Assembly: GCF_003255815.1 (NCBI RefSeq)
Contig: NC_037670.1
Coordinates: 67,603,742 to 67,667,741 of the forward strand
Length of the DNA stretch: 64,000 nucleotides
Reading direction: 5' to 3'
Origin: Theropithecus gelada
Lineage: Eukaryota > Chordata > Mammalia > Primates > Cercopithecidae
Of this stretch, positions 31,874 through 43,935 are shown one piece after another. The notes beneath the pieces were generated by a model, which saw only the letters and a list, made by a program, of their open reading frames with translations, had not been told where the DNA came from and searched no databases. Positions within the stretch are counted from its first letter, which is position 1. Each line of letters starts with the position of its first letter. The position numbers were made by a program, and so were the translations under genes.

Positions 31874-32203
31874 ATCTGAGACATGGAGTCAAAGGAGGTC
31901 ATTTTGGAGTTTTACGAGTTGACTGCCTCACTGGATTTCAGACTTGCATGGGGCCTGTATTCCCTTTGTTTTTGCCAATTTCTCCCACTTGGAATGGCTG
32001 TATTTACCCAATGCCTGTATCTCCACTGTATTTAGGAAGTAACTAACTTGCTTTTGATTTTATAGGATCATAGGCAGAAGGGACTTGCCTTATCTCAGAT
32101 GAGACTTTGGTCTGTGGACTTTTGAGTTAATGCTGAAATGAGTTGAGACTGTAGAGGACTGTTAGGAAGGCATGATTGGTTTTGAAATGTGAAGACATGA
32201 GAT

Positions 32204-32215
32204 CTGGGAGGGGCC
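32204..32215 (+). promoter_or_regulatory. Polypurine tract before the MST 3' LTR
   Basis: A purine-rich 'ctgggaggggcc' segment lies just upstream of the 3' LTR start at 32226, where plus-strand priming occurred in the ancestor. It is degraded by substitutions. Confidence 0.55.
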
Positions 32216-32225
32216 ACGGGCAGAA

Positions 32226-32597
32226 TAATATGGTTTGGCTCTGTGTTCCCATCCAAATCTCATCTGTAGCTCCCATCATTTCCACACGCTGTGGGAGGGA
32301 GAATGGGAGATGGGAGATGATTGAATCATGGGGATGGGTCTTTCCTGTGATGTTCTCATAATAGTGAATGGGTCTCACAAGATCTGATGGTTTTTAAAAA
32401 TGGGAGTTTCTCTGCACAGGCTCTTTTTGCCTGTTGCCATCCACGTAAGATGTGACTTGCTTCCCCTTGCCTTCTGCCATGATTGTGAGGCTTCCCCAGC
32501 CACTTGGAGCTATGAGTTCTCCATTAAACCTCTTTCCTTTTTAAATTGCCTGGTCTCAGGTATGTCTTTATCAGCAGTGTGAAAAGGGACTAATAGA
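32226..32597 (+). repeat. MST 3' LTR, full length
   Basis: Begins 'taatatggtttggctctgtg' (ancestral TG changed to TA) and ends with 'gaaaagggactaataga'. About 370 bp. It provides the polyadenylation region ('ctccattaaacctctttcc'). Confidence 0.92.
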
Positions 32598-32669
32598 GCC
32601 ACTAACCTATGTGAAGCCTGGGGTGTGTAAGGGTCCCCAGTGTCCTTGCTCCACTTCAGCTTCTGTAGT

Positions 32670-32900
32670 CCTACATCTGCCCTAGGAGCCACAGACCTGA
32701 AACTAGGAGCCACACACCTACAACTAGGAGCTGCACACCTACACCTAGGAGGTACCTACTTCTCTACCTAGGAGCCAGACACCTGCGCTAGGAGGGTCAC
32801 ACCTGCCCTAGGAGCTGCACATCCTGCACCTAGGAGGGGAACACCTACACCTATAAACTGCACAGCTACCCCAGAAGTCACACCCTGCACCTAAGAAGAG
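32670..32900. repeat. Degenerate minisatellite, about 20-25 bp period
   Basis: Repeated 'ctaggagccacacacctaca', 'ctaggagctgcacacctaca' and 'ctaggaggggaacacctac' type units. Motifs 'ctaggag' and 'cacctac/cacctgc' recur about every 20-28 bp, roughly nine to ten times. The copies are diverged and lie just after the MST 3' LTR. Confidence 0.8.
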
Positions 32901-33028
32901 ACCCTTCTCCGTTTTCTTCCTCTCACAGAGGTCCTGCTGTTGTTTCTACTCAGTGCATAGCTTGTGGTGGGAGCAGTGTGAGGGTTTCTGGATCCTAAGT
33001 CTCTGGGTATATATGTCTCAGTATTCCT

Positions 33029-33085
33029 CATGGCAAAAAAAAAAAAAAAACAAAAAAAAAAACATACATATATATATATATATAA
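33029..33085. repeat. A-rich tract and (TA)n run
   Basis: Two poly(A) runs separated by a C, then 'catacatatatatatatat'. There is no clear source element. It might be the tail of a decayed retroelement. Confidence 0.85.
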
Positions 33086-33215
33086 TCTCTTCCTCAGGAC
33101 AGGGCCTGCATAGCAGGTAGGGCTCACACCTCCTACCAGTAGTATCTAAATGCTGTCTTGTTTCAGAACAGAATCCTGGCATATACAGATTTCCTGCCTC
33201 TCTGCCAGGGACAGA

Positions 33216-33346
33216 TTTTTTTTTTTTTTAGAGACAGGGTCTTGCTTTGTTTCCCAGGGTGGTCTTGAACTCCTGGGCTCAAATGATCCTCCTGTCTCAG
33301 CCTCCCAAAGTGCTAGGATTATAGACATGAGCCACAATGCCCAGCT
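33216..33346 (-). mobile_element. Alu monomer or deleted AluJ, antisense
   Basis: T-run at 33216, 'gagacagggtcttgctttgt', 'ggtggtcttgaactcctggg', 'cctcccaaagtgctaggatt' and 'atgagccacaatgcccagct'. The middle of the Alu is absent, so it is a single arm or an internally deleted copy. Confidence 0.82.
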
Positions 33347-33545
33347 GACAGACATTTTTTCCAAGTGTCAGTGCAGTGTCTGGGACAGTCAACTTCTGCC
33401 TGACATCAGTGCAGTTTCAGGGGTGAAGGTAGGTTTCCTACCTCACCCCCAGCAACGTCCAAACTTTTTTTTGGTGCCAGAGAAGGGTTCAAGGCATGAA
33501 ATTACTAAAGGGAATCCTTTAAGCTGAGAAAACAGGCTGCTAATT

Positions 33546-36500
33546 AACAACATATGTAAGCACAAAACTCAATGGTATAACAAATACAGAGTCATATTCA
33601 GAATACTGTAGAACTGTAATGGACTAGTGTGTAAAGCAATTTCATCTCTAGTACTATGGTTAAAAGACAAAACTTTAAAAAACTAAAATAAATTGTCAAG
33701 GAATACAAATTTGTTTAAAAATGTTAATTTTTATGTCAAAAACATAAAATGTATGTTATCATCTATTGGCTGATAAAAGTATAGAGCTATTGTATGCAAT
33801 CAAAGTTAATTTATTATCAGCTTAAAATAGCCTGTTATAAGTACAAGACATTTTATGTAAGCCTTATGGCAACCACAAAGCAAAAATCTACAGTAGATAC
33901 ACAAAACATAAATAGAAAGTATTCAAAGCATACCACTACAGAAAACCATCAAACCACAAAGGAAGACAAAAAGAGAAGAAGAAAGAAACAAAATATATGT
34001 AAAAAACTGGAAAATGAATGGCAAAATGGTAACAGTTAAGTCCTTACCTATCAATAATTACTTTGGATATAAAGGGATGAAATTCTCCAATAAAGACATA
34101 CAGTGGCTGAATGGATTCTTTTTAAAAACCCACAAGACCCAACAATATGCTGTCTCCAAGGGGGTCACTTCATCTTTAAGGAAACACATAGACTTAAGGT
34201 CAAGGGATGGAAAAAGGTACGTTATGTTAATAGAAATAAAAAGAGAACAAGAGTAGCTATAATTATATCAGACAAAATAGACTTTAAGTCAATAACTGTA
34301 AAAAGAGACAAAAAATATAATTATATAATAATAAAGATGTCCATTTATCAAGAGGCTATGACAGTTACATCTATACCCAACAGAGCACCTAAGGATATAA
34401 AGTAAATATTAAAAGATCTGAAGGGAGAAATATACAGCAACACAATAATAATCAGGGACTTTAACACTCCACTTTCAACAATATGCAGATGATCCATGAC
34501 AGAAAATCAATTAAAAAAATCAAATGTGAATTACATTTTAGACTAAATGGACTGAACATACATACACTGAACACTCCATCCAATAGCAACAGAACATACA
34601 TTCTTCTCAAGTACACACCGAAAATTATCCAGGATACATTACATTTTAGGCCAAAAAAGAAGTCTGAATAAGTTTAAGAGGATTGAAATAATATCAAGTA
34701 TCCTTTCTGATCACAATGATATGAAACTAGAAATGAATAACAAGAAAAATCTTGAAAATTTCACAAATACAAGGAAATTAAACAGCATGCTCCTAAACAA
34801 CCAATGGATCAAAGAAGAAATCAAAAGGAAAAATGAAAAAAGTCTTAAGACAATAAAAATGGATATACAACATACCAAAACTTATAGGATGCAGCAAAAG
34901 TTATTCTAAGAGGGAAATTTATAGCAATAAGTGCCTAATATTAAAAAAGAAGATCAATGGGGTAGAACTTAATGTAAAATTTTTTTCTGTAAAATTCTTA
35001 ATGATTAAAATAAATAAACACACCCATAAAGAAAGATATCAAATAAACAATCTAATGTTACACCTCAAGGAACTAGAAAAAGAACAAACTTAGCCCAAAG
35101 TTGACAGAAGAAACAAAATAATAAAGATCAGAGTAGAAATAAATAAGATAGAGACTAGAAAAAGAAAAAGAAAAAAATAAAACTGAATCCATTTTTCAAA
35201 AAGTTTTTTTAAAAATTGACAACTCCTTAGCTAAACGAAGAAAAAAGAGAGAAGACTCAAATAAATAGAATCAAAAATGAAAGTGGAGACATTACAACTG
35301 ATACCACAGAAGTAAAAAGGATTATAAAAAATTACTGTGAAACATTATACATCAACAAGTTAAAAGACCTAGAAAAAAATGGATAAATTTCTATACATAT
35401 ATGATCAACCAAGATTGAATAATGAAGGAATCAAAAATCTTAATAGACTGATAGTGAGTAAGGAGATTTAATTAGTAATAAAAACTCTTCCATCAAAGAA
35501 AATCCCAGGACCTGATGACTTCACTGCTAAATTTTACCAAACATTTAAAGAACTAATAACAATACTTCTCAAACTCTTCCAGAAAATTAAAGAGCAGAGA
35601 ATACTTCCAAACTCTTTTTATGAGGCCAGCATTACCCTTATACTAAAGCCAGACAAGGACATTACAAGGGGAAAAAATATTATAGGTCAATATCCTGATA
35701 AACATGATGCAAAAATCTTCAGCAAAGTATTGGCAAATCAAAGTCAACCATATATTAAAAGGATCATTCACCATGATCAAGTGGAACTTATCCCAGGGAT
35801 GCAAAGATGGTTCAACGTATGCAATCTATGTGATATGCCACATTAACAGAATGAAGGGCAAAAACCATACAAGCATCCCATTAGATGTAGAAAAAGCATT
35901 TGACAAAATTCATAACCTTTTCATGATAAAAACACTCAACAAACTAGAGGCAGAAGAAATGTACCTCAACACAATGAAGGCCATATATGATAAATCCACA
36001 GGTAACATCATACTCAACAGTGAAAAGCTGAAAGCATTTCCTCTAAGATCTGGAACAAGACAAGCATGCCCACTCTCATCCCTTCTATTCAGCATAGTAC
36101 TAAAAGTCCTTGCCAGAGAAATTAGGTAACAGAAAGAAATAAAAGACATCCAAATAGGAAAGGAAGTAGTGAAATTGTTGCTGTTTGCTGATGACATAAT
36201 CTTGTGTGTAGACAACCCAAAAGACTACACCAAAAAATTGTTAGAACTAATAAATGAATACAGTAAGGTTGCAGGATACAAAATCAGCACTCAAAAATCA
36301 GCACTGTTTCTATTTACTAATAATAAAATAACAAAATATAAATCAAGAAAACAATTTAATTCCCAGTAGCTACACAAAAAGAATATACTTAGGAGTAAAT
36401 TTAACCAAAGAGATGAAAGATCTGTACACTGGAAACTATGAAACATTGATGAAAGAAATTGAAGATGACCCAAATAAATGGAAAGATATCTCATGTTTAT

Positions 36501-38155
36501 GGATTGAAAGAATTAATATTGTTAATGGCCATCCTACCCAAAGCAATCTACAGATTCAATGCAATCCCTATCAAAATTCCAAAGTCATTTTTCACAGAAA
36601 TAGAAAAAGCAATCCTAAAATTCATGTGAAACCACAAAAGACTCTAAATAGCCAAAGCAATCTTGAGCAAAAAAGAACAAAGCTGGAGGTATCACACCAC
36701 CTGACTTCAAACTATACTACAAAGCTCTAGTAATCAAAATAGCATGGTACTGGCATAAAAACAGACATTGATCAATAAAACAAAATAGTCCTGAAAAAAA
36801 AAGCCGATGTATTAGCAGTCAACTGATTTTCATCAAAGTTGCCAAGAATACACAATGAGAAAAAAGATAGTCACGTCAATAAAAGGTGTTGGAAAAGTGG
36901 ATATCCACATGCATAAAAATGAAATAGAACCTATCTCAAACTATATTAAAAAATTAACTCAAAATGAATTAAAGACTTAAACATAAGACCTTAAATGTAA
37001 AACTACTAGAAGAAAACATAGGGGAAAAAATTACACAACATTGGTCTAGACTATAATTTTTTAGTTTTATCCCAAAAGTTTAGGCAACAGAAGCAAAAAT
37101 AGAAATTACATAAAACTAACCATTTTGTACTCAGCAAAATAAATAAATAAATAAAGTGATAAAAACAACCCATGGACTAGGAGAAAATATTTGTAAGCCA
37201 TACATCTGATAAGGAATTAACATCCAAAACTGTAAGGAATTCAAACAACTCAATAGTAAGAAAACAAATGACCCAACTAAAAAATGTGCAAAGGACCTGA
37301 CTAGACATTTCTCAAAGGAAGGCACAGAAACAGCCAGCAGATATATGAAAAAATGCTCAATATCACTAGCCATTAGGAAAATGCAAATTAAAACCACAAT
37401 GAGATATCACTTCACACCTGTCAGAACTGCTATTAGCAAAAAGATGAAACATAAGTGTTGGTGAGGTTATGGGGAAAAAGAGAATCTTTGCACTCTGTTG
37501 GTAGGAATGTAAATTAGTATAGCCATTTTGGAAAAAAAAAAAAACTACGGAAATTCCTCAAAACTAAAAATAGAATTACCATAGGATCCAACAATCCCAC
37601 TTCTGGGTATATATCCAAAGAAAAATGAAATCAGTACATTGGAGGGATACCTGCACTTCCATGTTCACTGCAGCATTATTCACAATAGCCAAGATATGGA
37701 ATTAAACTAAGAGTCCGTCAGTGAATGAATGGATAAAGAAAACCTGGTGAATATACACAGTAGAATACTATTTAGCCTTTAAAAAGAAGGAGATTCTGTC
37801 ATTTGCGACAACGTGGATGAAACTGGACAGTATTCTAAGTGAATTAAGCCAGGTACAGAAAGACAAACATTGCATGCTCTCATATGTGGAATCCAAAACA
37901 ATTGATCTCACAGAAGCAGAGAGTAGAAGGGTGGTTACCAGGGGGTGTGGGGTGGGTGGAAGAAATGGGGAGATATTGGTCAAAAGGTACAAAGTTTCAG
38001 TTAAGACAGGAGGAATAAGTGATAAGTATTTGAGGTGATGGATATGTTAGTTAGCTTGATTCAGTCACTCCACATTGTACACTAATTTCGTAAAGCCATT
38101 TGTACCCGTAAATACACAGTTATAATTTTAAAATATACAATAAATTTTTTTAAGT
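33546..38155 (+). mobile_element. L1M element, sense, about 4.6 kb
   Basis: Ordered L1 sequence: the ORF1-ORF2 spacer region (33560-34020), ORF2 endonuclease (34020-34720), RT (35450-36400), C-terminal ORF2 (36400-37650) and 3' UTR ('gggtggttaccagggggtgt', 'cagttaagacaggaggaata', ending near 38155). The 5' UTR and ORF1 are missing. L1MA/L1MB-type age. Frameshifts and stops are spread throughout, so it is not mobile. Confidence 0.92.
34020..36400 (+). pseudogene. L1 ORF2 remnant with endonuclease and RT regions
   Basis: Endonuclease-region text is still readable over 34103-34405 (KVKGWKKVRY, ISDKIDFKSI) and RT-region text over 35704-36129 (LDVEKAFDKI) and 36169-36369. The RT catalytic box reads FADD at 36184-36195 where LINE-1 normally has YADD/FADD-like; the tyrosine-to-phenylalanine form is common in L1M. 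Several stops and frame changes break the reading frame, so no enzyme can be made. Confidence 0.85.
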
Positions 38156-38164
38156 CGAAAGACG

Positions 38165-38760
38165 TACAACCCAGGGAAAAGATAGTTACAATAAAAACTG
38201 CTGACAACATATATAAAGAATAACAACTTGATAAGGAAAATTTCAACCATTCAAAAGAAAAAAAAATGAGTCAAGGAAATAAATAGGCAATATACAAAAA
38301 AGCAATATTTAGGGTGAGCAAATAATCAAGAAAATTCCCGTTGAGGCTGGGCGGGGGCCAGAACGGGGAATCTGATGATACCCGGTAATGGCACAAATAT
38401 AAGAAAAACAGAACTCGCAGGATTGCTGTGGGAGTCTAACGTGCTACAACGTTTGGAGAGCAACTTGGCCGTAATATTAGTGGTAAAAGTTCTATGATCT
38501 AGCAATGTCGCTAGGCAACACGCTGCAACTCAGAGGATCATGTGCACAAGCAGCCACACAGATTGGGAGAAAAACACACAGCAGAGGTGTTTTTCTGCCA
38601 TGATTTATAGAAGTAAAATTTCTTAAACAGGTTAATTGCCCAACAATGGGAAAATAAAGAAATTATGTACTTTTAAATAATTATTCATTTTAAACAAATG
38701 AATATATTCTTTACTTTTCTGCATTTGAAAATTTTGTTACAAATAAAATGAAACAAAGAA
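38165..38760 (+). mobile_element. HAL1/L1ME-type fragment, sense
   Basis: Includes 'tttggagagcaacttggccg', 'ctatgatctagcaatgtcgc' and 'gttaattgcccaacaatggg', the ORF2 3' part of very old L1 (L1ME/HAL1) elements. It is collapsed by many deletions. It lies just after the 3' end of the 33.5-38.2 kb L1. Confidence 0.55.
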
Positions 38761-38984
38761 AATTACTGGGACTCCTAGAATCCACAAACCTGGAAATTTA
38801 AACACATGAGTTTATTTGGTAGGTGCAGACTGGCTGAAGCTGGCCTTTGGGATCACTGCAAATTTAGAGCAGCATGAGTATCATGCAGGAATCACAGGGC
38901 TTGTTGTGCTGCTGCTAACAACAGTGTTCTCCAGGCTGCCTTGCCAGGGCTGCAGGGAAACCCAAACACCATGCATGGCCATGC

Positions 38985-39235
38985 ACGGCCTCATGCACAT
39001 GTGTAAACACACACACACACACACAGGCACACATAGCCTTATGCACACTCAGCTTCACACACACAGCCTCATATACCTGTGCACATATGCACATACATGC
39101 ACAAATGTGTATGCACAAAGCCTCCAGCACACACATGCATGCACATGCACAAACATGTACATGCACATGTGTACCCACAAAGACTCATACATGAACACAC
39201 ACAAGCATCCTCACACCCGCAGCCTTTTGTACACA
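38985..39235. repeat. CA/TG-rich low-complexity block
   Basis: Long alternating purine-pyrimidine runs including (CA)10 near 39006-39025 and many catgcaca/gtgtacc steps. The frames here (Cys/His/Thr-rich on both strands) are compositional artefacts. Confidence 0.85.
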
Positions 39236-39629
39236 CACTGTCTGCTCCCTGAGCACCAGCAAGGCACTCTTGGAATACTGCCTTTTTTAGAACTGACATC
39301 ACCAGGGATTAAGATTTCTGATGGTGATAGGAGGAAGACTTGTGAGTGGCCAATCGTCAGTAAGTAATCCCACCAGCTTTAGAGCTCCCCAGTCTTAAAT
39401 GGGAGGACAGCCTCCACCGGAAAGATCAGCAGGCAAAACAGAAAACTAGAGAAAGTAGAGCAATGCAGCAGATAGAAGGGATAGAATAGAACCTGGAAAA
39501 GAAACAGAACAGAAAACAAAAGCCCTCTTTATTTTAGATATCTTTGTATCCAAAGAAATCAATGGGAAGGGTGTCCAAAAGAGGATAAGCGGGAAAGGAC
39601 TACGTTGGTGAGAAGCATAAAGCCATTAA

Positions 39630-39980
39630 AACGTTAATTCCCTTTTCTTTTGATGTTCCAACTGCTGGGAATTTGTTCTAAGAAAATAATACCAAACTGT
39701 GAAAAATCCACATGCTTCATAGCTGATAATCATCAGCATTAAGACTCAATTTAAATGGCAACAATAGAAGGTCGGTGGAGCAAATCATATCCCATTCACG
39801 TGACAAATTATCACAGTAAATCAAAATGGCAATTTAGAGACCAAGTCGCAATTAACAAATATACATCTGATGCAAGGACAGAAAATTGCATATGTGCCAT
39901 TTGCACACATGTGACTTGTGTACACCCAGGGACAAAAGCTGGAAAGGTACCTGAGAGACAGACACATGGCAAAATCATAT
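39630..39980 (+). mobile_element. HAL1/L1ME fragment, sense
   Basis: 'ccaactgctgggaatttgtt', 'ctaagaaaataataccaaac' and 'aagactcaatttaaatggca' resemble the late ORF2 and 3' part of very old L1s. Low identity. Confidence 0.45.
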
Positions 39981-39989
39981 GCAAAGTTT

Positions 39990-40952
39990 TTTAAATGTGA
40001 TGGTTGTCATGTTGCTGATTATTCAATAAACTAACCATTTGAAATCTGAAATACCCTAGCGACTTTTTTTGTGTGAGTTTAGTGATGGGGTCCCCAGATG
40101 GAAGTGGCTGCTTCACAAGTTGCTAACTGGCCATTGGCTTCTGGGGGACCAGAGTCACATCAACAAGCTGTCTAAACTGGGCTGTTCCTGGCGCATTCCC
40201 TCATGAAGCTGAAGATCCACAGATGGTTTTCCACACTGTGTTATATTTATTAACATTTAGCCCAGACTTAATTGACAATACTAAACGTTGGTTCTTTAAA
40301 CATTCAGTTTCGTTATTTGCAATGGTAATTTCAGTAAACAGTAGCTATTCCAAAGCTCTGTAGTGTGAAATTAAATTTGTTGGTTAATTGATTGGAAGAA
40401 TACAGCAACTTCATCCTGCTAAGAGATTGTGGCATTGGTGTGGCACTGAAATTAGGGATCTGTAAAATCACTCACAGAATAGCAAAGTCAAAACAATAGG
40501 CTAAATAAACTTATCAACTTTTAGACACCAGCAAGTACCAAGTTTGTTAGAACAATGATATTACAGAATTAACACACTGCATATTCATTAGAGGATATTC
40601 TTGACATGCGTGCAGCTTTTAATAACAAATTCCTCACTCACTGTTTTGGGATGCCTTATCCCTAAATTGTGTGCCTGGTCAGTATTTATCTATTAATATT
40701 AACACTGCTTTTGACAGAATATGAAGTTGGAGTGCTTTACCCTAGCAACACTGAAAGGAAGAGCAGTTATTCCGAGAGTTGCCTTCCAGCTCAAATTAGT
40801 TACATTGTGTCAATATTTTCTATTAGATTTTATAAACCTTCCAGTTACAAATCATAACATGAAACACCCTCAAACAAGGACATTTTAAATGGTGACTTCA
40901 AAAGATAATCGCCACCAAATGTTTGACCTCCATTCGTAGGCCAAAAACATTG
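39990..40952. other. Repeat-poor AT-rich stretch
   Basis: About 960 bp with no repeat I can name, with TAAT/ATTA-rich words and no gene. In mammalian gene deserts such intervals are where conserved non-coding enhancers are often found, but the sequence alone does not show it. Confidence 0.35.
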
Positions 40953-40954
40953 CT

Positions 40955-41125
40955 GATTATAATAATGAGATGCTATCTTTTTGACCTATGGAATTAGCAA
41001 GGATTAAAAGTGTGGATAATTCCAGTGTTAACACAGGGGGTGAGAAAGCATCTGACACACTCTTCAAGAGGAGTAGAAATTGATCCATGTATGAAAGCAA
41101 TTTGGTAGCAAGAGACATTGACAAG
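40955..41125 (+). mobile_element. HAL1/L1ME fragment, sense
   Basis: 'aatgagatgctatctttttg', 'gacctatggaattagcaagg' and 'gaaagcaatttggtagca' match the late ORF2 of very old L1. Confidence 0.6.
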
Positions 41126-42538
41126 GACTCAGGGGACCGAAGAGTGGCCAGAGAAAGACTAGTCCAGGCACAGCCGACTGGAGCTTTGCACATGCCCATG
41201 GACTGACTAGGCTCATCCACAGCGGTGCCAGCCTCAATGCTGTGGGCAGGGGCCTCTGCCCAGGGCCCTCCTCTCAGGTACACCATTACCCTTCCTCTCC
41301 AGGAAGCTCCCAGAACAGGCTCCCTGGCACCCATCACAACTATTCAGGGCTTTCACAGACCTCCTGCCTAGAAACCACTGAGATTCAAGTGTGATTTTTC
41401 TGTGGCTTTGGAGAATGATAGTAAGAATTATAGGATGATGCAAAGTGAACATTCCAAGGTTGGAGACCCCAGAGCTCCCACGTCAGAGCCAGGAGGCAGC
41501 AGGGTGACCAACCCCTGGGCACATAGGTAAATGGTAGAGACAGGGGTCCTGAGTTTCCACCTGCATCCCTCACAGGTCTGACTCTACCCCACCTCCACTC
41601 AGGGGTGCAGTCTCCCAACTGGGAGGACAGAATCATAACTTTGATCACTCCCAGCTGGCAGACACATTTACACTGACCAACCCTCTTACTGCCTTTGGGA
41701 ACTTTTCACTTCCCCATCTCTGCTTGGAGAGAGCCCCATTGCAGAGCTTATGCACCGACCTCTCCTGCAGTGTCTTCTGAAACACGTAGAATGTGAGTAA
41801 TCAGTGGATAGACAGGAAAGCAGGAACAACCCCACCAACAGCAAATGCTGCGGCAGAGACCTCTCCAAATTGACCTCCCAGTTTTCAGAACCTAGGCCAT
41901 GATCTGCTCTAAGTAGGAGCTCATGGAGTGTTGAGTTCATTGAGGAGGAGAAAGAATTCAGCACCCAAAGTTAAGAGAAAGAGAGGAAAGAGAAGAACTA
42001 TGGAGGGAATGGTAGAGAATCAAGGGACGATGACTTCCCCAGCAGCGTGGCATAAATCTTCCCAATCAACCTGGTGCTCCAATCCATCTGGGAAGCCAGG
42101 TGGACGTGGCTCATGTCTGTTTCTCTGGGTCAGATGTCACTCCTCTCAGGAAGTCTGGAAAGTGATCCGGATCCCAGGATCCTTTCATCCTGCCCTTTTT
42201 GAAATAAGCAACCCCAAACAGAGCTCAGAGGCCCTGTGCAGCGGGGAAGGCTCGTTGTCTAATTAACTTCCGTTAGCCAGACTGGAGTCCCCAAAGACAC
42301 ACAGAACCAAACAATGAAAGTTGTTTTCCACCTCTGAGTTTTCAGAGGAGGCTCTTTCAGGAGGCAATTTGAGAACATTTCAATTTGAGATTCGTAGTTA
42401 AGACTAGAAGTAGACGTAGCAATTACATAAACTTTTATAACTTAAAATGGATTTGTCTGGGAAACTGAAGCTCTGAAGAGCCCTGTCTCAGCTTTCTCAA
42501 CCCCTGCCTGCTTGAAACACCCACTGGAGACCACCTCT
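41126..42538. other. Unassigned sequence, moderate GC
   Basis: No named repeat. Frames of 72-126 codons on both strands overlap, and none has a recognisable domain. Some of this might be old L2/MIR that has decayed past recognition. Confidence 0.35.
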
Positions 42539-42539
42539 G

Positions 42540-42718
42540 CCCACCTCACACTTTATCGCTTATGAAAGGTCTACCATCCCTTAATGACTAAACCCCGTGA
42601 GGGCAGACATCACTCAGTTTTGCCCACCACTCTCTTTCTAATACCTGAAACACAGCCAGTAAATAGTCACTGAATGTGTGAATGATGAATTGAATAAGTG
42701 AATGAATAAATAAATTTC
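42540..42718 (+). mobile_element. L2 3' end, sense
   Basis: 'aaccccgtgagggcagacat', 'gcccaccactctctttcta', 'gaaacacagccagtaaatag' and 'tcactgaatgtgtgaatga', then a (GAATGA)-type tail, are the hallmark L2 3' end. Confidence 0.8.
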
Positions 42719-43385
42719 TTTCTGGAGGACTTTCTCACATCTAGGCAGTTCTGACCATTAAAAATAATAATAATAATGTATCTCTTGTCTGCAATCTCCT
42801 TCTTGCAGCATCTGCCTCTCTAGGCCATGCCAAGCAAGTTGGTTGTCACTTCCTCAGAGATTTGGAAATAGTTGTCTTGCCTTTCCCATCCCCACTCTCA
42901 CCCCACAGAGGCTTTTCTTCTTCAGGTTAAGTATCTACAGCTCTTTCCATGTTTTCCCATGATCCAGTTCAGCATCCTTGTTTTCCCTCTTGGAGCTGGT
43001 CCCATCTGTCTATACCCTTCTCTGCTCCCCGAAGCTGCTGCCCAGAAATGTGTTCTATGCTCCAGCATGCCTGACACCCCAAGCCTGCCCAGATGCTTCA
43101 CCACTGCCTCATCTCAGTATTGGCCCATGTTGAGTGTGCAGCCGTAGACGCTTGCAACTCACTTACCTATTTATTTTACAAAAATAGCTTGTGTTCTATG
43201 AAGAAGGCTGTCCTACTAAGGCTCTGCATAAACAGCAGTGAGCAGGGTGCAGCAGAAGCCCAGGGAGGCAGTTCATCCAGGCCTGGGGATGGGGAGGGGC
43301 CTGCCCTACGAGAGCCCGAGTGTATCATCCCAACTTCTGATCCCATCATCACATCATCTTTCTTTGTATGGCAGCCATCCTCAAG
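42719..43385. other. Unassigned sequence
   Basis: A short (AAT)5-type run lies near 42762-42778. The rest, including the 91- and 107-codon frames at 42872-43147 and 43093-43416, has no recognisable domain. It could be the upstream part of the L2 that follows. Confidence 0.35.
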
Positions 43386-43605
43386 TTCCTCTATAACTGT
43401 CTTCTGGATCTTGTGAACGAAGAGTCTTTCCTCCCTGAATTCTGTCTTCCCTCCCTCTGCCCACCATCAGGGTTCAGCTCAGTCCCCAGCACCCCAGGTA
43501 AGCCTTGCCCAAATCCAGTGGCCCTGTGGGTGCTATCACTCCCTGTGTTTCTCGTCATTGGCCCCTTTGACGTACACAAACCTTGTCTCCAGAGACTGTA
43601 AGCAT
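43386..43605 (+). mobile_element. L2 fragment, sense
   Basis: 'ggttcagctcagtccccagc', 'accccaggtaagccttgccc', 'ctatcactccctgtgtttct' and 'ccagagactgtaagca' follow the L2 3' region ('ggtctcagctcaaatgtcac ... gactgtgagctcc'). Confidence 0.6.
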
Positions 43606-43679
43606 TTTATTTATTTATTTTTTTAGTTGCAGGGCCCCCGTCAAGTAAAAAAAATCCTGCAAATGAGTCTAGTTTATCC

Positions 43680-43935
43680 ACTTGTTCGTTCATTCATTCA
43701 TTCATTCAGTGAAAAAGGGCTGTGAGTCTGCTCTGGACCAGGCACATTCCTGGTGCTGGTGACACGCAGTGAATAAGCAGGCTGGGCAGTGCCCTCACGG
43801 AGTGACAAGAAACAGCCTGAAAACCAGGTCAGTGTCAGCTTACGGGTGGTAGTAGATGGGGCCTGCCAAGGAAGGCCCCTGAATACACCCTGTCGTAGAA
43901 CAAGGAAGAGCTGGGCGTCTCCTGAGCAGTTAGTG
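43680..43935 (-). mobile_element. L2 3' end, antisense
   Basis: 'cgttcattcattcattcatt', 'ctggaccaggcacattcctg', 'gtgctggtgacacgcagtga' and 'cagtgccctcacggagtga' are the antisense L2 3' end. It sits tail-to-tail with the sense L2 at 43386-43605. Confidence 0.8.

Larger units (their letters stand above)
30343..32597 (+). mobile_element. MST (ERVL-MaLR) provirus, nearly complete
   Basis: A 5' LTR truncated at its own 5' end (30343-30652) is followed by about 1.57 kb of MST/THE1-type internal sequence and a full 3' LTR (32226-32597). Both LTRs share the hallmark text 'gatgattgaatcat', 'tctcacaagatctgatggtt' and 'ctccattaaacctcttt'. Internal landmarks include the primer-binding site and the purine tract before the 3' LTR. 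MaLR elements encode no known complete proteins and were mobilised by ERVL in trans. No 5' target-site duplication can be tested because the 5' end is missing. Confidence 0.93.

Noticed and set aside
38816..39367. 183-codon His/Thr/Cys-rich frame
   Set aside because: Produced by the CA/TG-rich low-complexity block.
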